Assembly (NCBI GenBank): GCA_002083985.1
Contig: MTER01000027.1
Coordinates: 1-6,854 of the forward strand
DNA: 6,854 bases
From: Candidatus Altarchaeales archaeon A3
Lineage (GTDB): Archaea; Altiarchaeota; Altiarchaeia; Altiarchaeales; Altiarchaeaceae
Direction: 5' to 3'
The translations under genes and the position numbers were made by a program. Of the stretch, positions 5,861 through 6,854 are shown piece by piece (within the stretch, counting starts at the first letter, position 1; every line of letters begins with the position of its first letter). Below the pieces are notes generated by a model. It did not search any database. It saw only the letters and a program-made list of their open reading frames with translations, and was not told the origin of the DNA.

Positions 5861-5890
5861 TGTGTCTCTGCTGTGCTAAACAAATACAAA

Positions 5891-5898
5891 TTTTATAT
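5891..5898 (+). promoter_or_regulatory. TATA-like box for the NFACT-R gene
   Basis: TTTTATAT is centred about 22 bases before the ATG at 5917 and about 13 before the ATG at 5908. Archaeal TATA boxes normally sit about 25 bases before the transcript start. This favours transcription starting around or just before 5917 and translation from that second ATG on a leaderless message. Confidence 0.4.
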
Positions 5899-5916
5899 TG
5901 AAAAAATATGTTCAGA

Positions 5917-6747
5917 ATGGAAATAAAGATTGACAAATCAAAAACAGTGCATGAAAATGCCGCCGACTATTATGAAAAGGCAAAGCACATGCGGGAAAAG
6001 ATTGAAGGAGCAAAAAAGGCCCTGACAGATACACTGAAAAAAATTGAGGATCTGAAGAAGAAAAAGGCATCAATTGAAAAAAACAGGGAAATTTCAATGA
6101 AAGTTTCGGAGGAAAAAGCATTCAAGAAAAAATCAAAGCAATGGTATGAGAATTTCAGATGGACATTTAGTGAAAATTTTTTAGTTGTCGGCGGAAAGGA
6201 TGCAACGAGCAATGAAATTTTAATAAAAAAACATACGGAGACAAATGATCTAGTTATGCATACTGAAGTTTTTGGTTCGCCGTTCTTTGTGATTAAAAAT
6301 GGAAAAAATGCAGGCGAAGAAATTTTAAAGAGTGCGGCATCTCTTTGTGCATCATACTCAAAAGTATGGAAAAACGGAATCGGAAACGCAGATGTTTTTT
6401 GTGTTAATCCGGAGCAAGTATCAAAAACAGCAAAAGCTGGAGAATTTCTGGCAAAGGGATCGTTTATGATTTATGGAGAAAGAAGGTGGTTCAGGAATAC
6501 TGCACTTAAAATTTATATTTGTTTCAGAGACGGGGAAATTTTTATCGCAGGTGATGGAGGCAACGATATACAAAATTTTCAGCATTATGTATGTTTAACT
6601 CCTGGAACCGAAAATGGAAAAAATATAGTAAAGAAGATAAAGAAATTTTACGAAAATAAAAAAGCAAAAGAAATTTTAAACATTCCCGATGATGAGATTC
6701 AGCGATTGATTCCTTACGGACAGGGACAAATAATTGAAATGAAATAA
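5917..6747 (+). CDS. NFACT-R (DUF814) domain protein, half-length NEMF/Rqc2-like
   Basis: A 276-residue cytoplasmic protein from the ATG at 5917; an ATG at 5908 adds MFR. It begins with the segment that in full archaeal NEMF/Rqc2 homologues precedes the coiled coil (KSKTVHENAADYYEKAK). A Lys/Glu-rich coiled coil covers about residues 20-75. The NFACT-R domain follows: WYENFRWTF with FLVVGGKDATSNE, then DLVMHTEVFGSPFFVIK, ASYSKVWKNG, and the highly conserved VNPEQVSKTAKAGEFLAKG. The C-terminal portion ends in IPYGQGQI, matching the family's PPGxG end. The family acts on stalled large ribosomal subunits. The NFACT-N and helix-hairpin-helix parts, which bind tRNA in Rqc2/RqcH, are missing and are not encoded upstream here. 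It may be a split partner of an NFACT-N protein encoded elsewhere, or a standalone protein like eukaryotic CCDC25. No frameshift is seen. The T-rich 3' flank suggests a single-gene transcript. Confidence 0.88.
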   Translation: MEIKIDKSKTVHENAADYYEKAKHMREKIEGAKKALTDTLKKIEDLKKKKASIEKNREISMKVSEEKAFKKKSKQWYENFRWTFSENFLVVGGKDATSNEILIKKHTETNDLVMHTEVFGSPFFVIKNGKNAGEEILKSAASLCASYSKVWKNGIGNADVFCVNPEQVSKTAKAGEFLAKGSFMIYGERRWFRNTALKIYICFRDGEIFIAGDGGNDIQNFQHYVCLTPGTENGKNIVKKIKKFYENKKAKEILNIPDDEIQRLIPYGQGQIIEMK

Positions 6748-6776
6748 GATTTTTATAAAATTTTAATTCTATGCAG

Positions 6777-6792
6777 TTTTTATTTTTATTTT
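6777..6792 (+). terminator. T-rich terminator after the NFACT-R gene
   Basis: TTTTTATTTTTATTTT lies about 30 bases after the TAA at 6745-6747. Repeated T-runs on the coding strand are the usual archaeal intrinsic termination signal. It is the strongest plus-strand T cluster in the window outside genes, and it precedes a new ATG at 6806. Confidence 0.5.
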
Positions 6793-6805
6793 GCTAAAAT
6801 CCAAA

Positions 6806-6854
6806 ATGAATACAACAAATACAAAAGCAACAAATACAAAAACAGCCCTTATAA
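6806..6854 (+). CDS. Possible start of a gene cut by the window edge
   Basis: An ATG opens a frame that stays open for 16 codons to the end of the window and reads MNTTNTKATNTKTALI. The first part is a 15-base tandem repeat (6813-6827 and 6828-6842, one mismatch) coding for TNTKA and TNTKT-like units. The residue run is hydrophilic and then turns hydrophobic at the edge. There is no Shine-Dalgarno sequence. Too little is visible to assign a product, and it may not be a gene. Confidence 0.25.
   Translation, partial: MNTTNTKATNTKTALI

Larger units (their letters stand above)
5537..5916. other. Divergent intergenic region between pyrB and the NFACT-R gene
   Basis: About 380 bases without a credible gene. 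Near pyrB it is plain A/T sequence carrying that gene's promoter. From 5690 to 5860 it is filled with three copies of the hairpin-plus-tail repeat. At the right end is a TATA-like box for the NFACT-R gene. GCAGAG (5642-5647) with ACACAAAG (5657-5664), and CTCTGTGT (5858-5865) with CTCTGC (5866-5871), form a loose inverted pair flanking the cluster. Confidence 0.6.

Noticed and set aside
5912..6212. Minus-strand frames opposite the NFACT-R coiled coil
   Set aside because: Phe/Ser-rich translations are the expected antisense of Lys/Glu-rich coding sequence.

Overview
The window reads as archaeal chromosomal DNA from a strongly AT-rich genome. The tRNA has no encoded CCA. Most genes lack a Shine-Dalgarno sequence and look leaderless. 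The 325-codon aspartate carbamoyltransferase resembles archaeal PyrB, and the NFACT-R protein matches archaeal versions. I cannot fix the lineage; an uncultivated AT-rich archaeon is possible but not shown.

Layout. Positions 1-245 are intergenic and hold a hairpin repeat (copy A) and a likely oligo-T terminator. On the minus strand, in order of transcription from right to left, come pyrB (start near 5536), a short start-less reading frame, a probable type II restriction endonuclease, an overlapping N6-adenine DNA methyltransferase, tRNA-Gly(CCC), and a large thioredoxin/CcdA-type membrane protein ending at 246. On the plus strand, divergent from pyrB, is a protein with only the C-terminal half of the archaeal NEMF/Rqc2-like NFACT architecture (5917-6747). 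After its T-rich end, a new reading frame begins at 6806 and runs off the window.

How the genes relate. The endonuclease and methyltransferase form a compact type II restriction-modification pair with overlapping genes. It lies directly behind pyrB, where many archaea carry pyrI. The tRNA-Gly and the redox membrane protein are 31 bases apart on the same strand with no oligo-T between them, so they may share a transcript. PyrB (pyrimidine synthesis) and the NFACT-R protein (ribosome-associated quality control, by family) are housekeeping genes sharing a 380-base divergent intergenic region.

The most unusual non-coding signal is a dispersed element: an A/T-only or nearly A/T-only hairpin of about 11-12 base pairs followed immediately by a conserved, GC-richer tail around CCGAGCAACAGCGAGG. 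There are four copies, all in the same orientation: one at 56-105 and three clustered at 5690-5860. The paired arms change together between copies, which suggests the hairpin is maintained. On the protein side, the most unusual feature is the membrane protein, which joins an exported thioredoxin-like domain, a CcdA-like core and an extra C-terminal membrane segment with a CxxCxxC cluster.
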